From positions 930,001-994,000 of the forward strand of contig NZ_JAPEPO010000003.1 of assembly GCF_026340095.1 (NCBI RefSeq): a DNA stretch of 64,000 bases, in the 5' to 3' direction. The stretch's first letter is position 1. Each line of letters begins with the position of its first letter. The stretch comes from Streptomyces sp. NBC_01446. Its GTDB lineage: Bacteria; Actinomycetota; Actinomycetes; Streptomycetales; Streptomycetaceae. This document shows positions 63,646-64,000 of this stretch, piece by piece. The translations under genes were made by a program, and so were the position numbers. The notes beneath the pieces were generated by a model. It searched no databases. It had not been told where the DNA came from and saw nothing but the letters and a program-made list of their open reading frames with translations.

Positions 63646-63780
63646 TTGACATGCTCCTCGGGGTGAACCCCGAGGATTCTGGCCTTCTCGTTCGTTGCTG
63701 TGCCGCTACGCGGCACAGGTGTCGAGCGGGAATCCGTGGCTTCCTGTTTCGCTGCGCTGTGCCGGAACAAGTTCCGGTCT
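63646..63780 (-). ncRNA. Candidate TnpB omega-RNA region (element end)
   Basis: Three hairpins lie in the 3' end of tnpB and the following element end: CCGGAA/TTCCGG (63762-63777, loop CAAG), CTGTGCCGC/GCGGCACAG (63698-63718, loop TAC, across the tnpB stop) and CCTCGGGG/CCCCGAGG (63656-63675, loop TGAA). Omega-RNAs are transcribed in the tnpB sense and end beyond the element, with the flank as guide. The exact boundaries are inferred. Confidence 0.5.
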
Positions 63781-64000
63781 TACCTTCGCTCCACAGGCTG
63801 TGACCGCGAGTCCAGCGGCCGTTTTGACGTTGATGGCGGCGTTGATGTCCCGGTCGTGGACGGTGCCGCAGGCGGTGCAGGTCCAGGTACGGACGTGAAG
63901 GGGCTTGGGCCCGTCCCGGTGGCCGCAGGTGGAGCAGGTCTGGGAGGTCGGCACGAACCGTCCGATCTTGACCAGGGTGCGCCCGTACCTGGCCGCTTTG
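63706..64000 (-). CDS. tnpB: TnpB (OrfB) RNA-guided nuclease, C-terminal part
   Basis: The last 97 codons of TnpB, open to the window edge. The target-strand-nick zinc finger is CSTCG and CTACG separated by 15 residues, followed by the RuvC III motif VHDRDINAAINVK with its catalytic Asp. The C-terminal tail ends GSHGFPLDTCAA. The remaining RuvC acids and the REC/WED domains lie outside. Short homologues of this kind are programmable nucleases guided by an RNA from their own 3' end. Confidence 0.88.
   Translation of the reverse strand, partial: KAARYGRTLVKIGRFVPTSQTCSTCGHRDGPKPLHVRTWTCTACGTVHDRDINAAINVKTAAGLAVTACGAKVRPELVPAQRSETGSHGFPLDTCAA

Larger units (their letters stand above)
63646..64000 (-). 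mobile_element. IS200/IS605-type element, partial
   Basis: The right (tnpB 3') end of the element. Its boundary near 63645-63650 is set by where EamA homology stops; TCAAAT in the complement precedes it. No terminal inverted repeats or target duplication are expected for this class. No tnpA is visible; it would be beyond the window, or the element is tnpB-only. Confidence 0.7.

Overview
The window is high-GC DNA with short operons, GTG/TTG starts, long perfect stem-loop terminators and dense LysR, IclR, GntR, MerR and LAL regulators. This is typical of a Streptomyces or close relative. It is chromosomal and mostly devoted to catabolism; no antibiotic gene cluster, rRNA or tRNA was recognised.

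Layout. 1-1.4 kb: end of a phosphohexomutase gene and a VOC protein. 1.4-14.7 kb: a benzoate/catechol island. benA-benB-benC-benD run leftwards with a LAL-type LuxR regulator. Divergently, catR-catB-catA-catC-pcaI-pcaJ-(pcaF stub)-pcaD run rightwards. Together they take benzoate to catechol, muconate and 3-oxoadipyl-CoA, but the thiolase pcaF is reduced to 18 codons beside a 41-bp tandem duplication. 14.9-24.2 kb: a Tat-exported multicopper oxidase, an SDR with a convergent LysR gene, a cytosolic solute-binding-fold protein, a propeller-like lipoprotein, an LtrA membrane protein and a GH18-like lipoprotein. 24.4-28.4 kb: a surface polysaccharide locus resembling mat (small membrane protein, deacetylase-GT2 fusion, acyltransferase). 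28.5-38 kb: a quinone reductase/ArsR pair, NADP-glutamate dehydrogenase, an erythromycin-esterase homologue with a double-HTH MerR regulator, and many gene remnants. 38.2-51.4 kb: a complete histidine-utilisation region (hutG, hutU, hutC, IclR, hutT, hutH, second IclR, hutI) followed by a large PLP decarboxylase. 51.6-53.6 kb: a ThDP enzyme and a hotdog thioesterase. 53.9-62.3 kb: GntR regulator and glyA-soxBDAG-(sdaA remnant)-purU, a sarcosine/one-carbon operon. 62.3-64 kb: a frameshifted LysR gene and an EamA exporter gene cut by an IS200/IS605-type element whose tnpB runs off the window.

The most unusual property is the density of decayed genes. I count about eleven: acyl-CoA dehydrogenase-like start, pcaF, Zn-alcohol dehydrogenase, GNAT, esterase, LysR, MarR, DUF1269, sdaA, a second LysR and EamA. 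Several look like clean internal deletions that left both gene ends or kept translational coupling. The best regulatory signals are GGATCC-centred palindromes at three hut promoters, a 14-bp palindrome in front of glyA and a three-half-site operator before the ArsR gene. The most interesting mobile-DNA signal is the hairpin-rich 3' end of tnpB, which fits a TnpB omega-RNA whose guide would be copied from the interrupted EamA gene.
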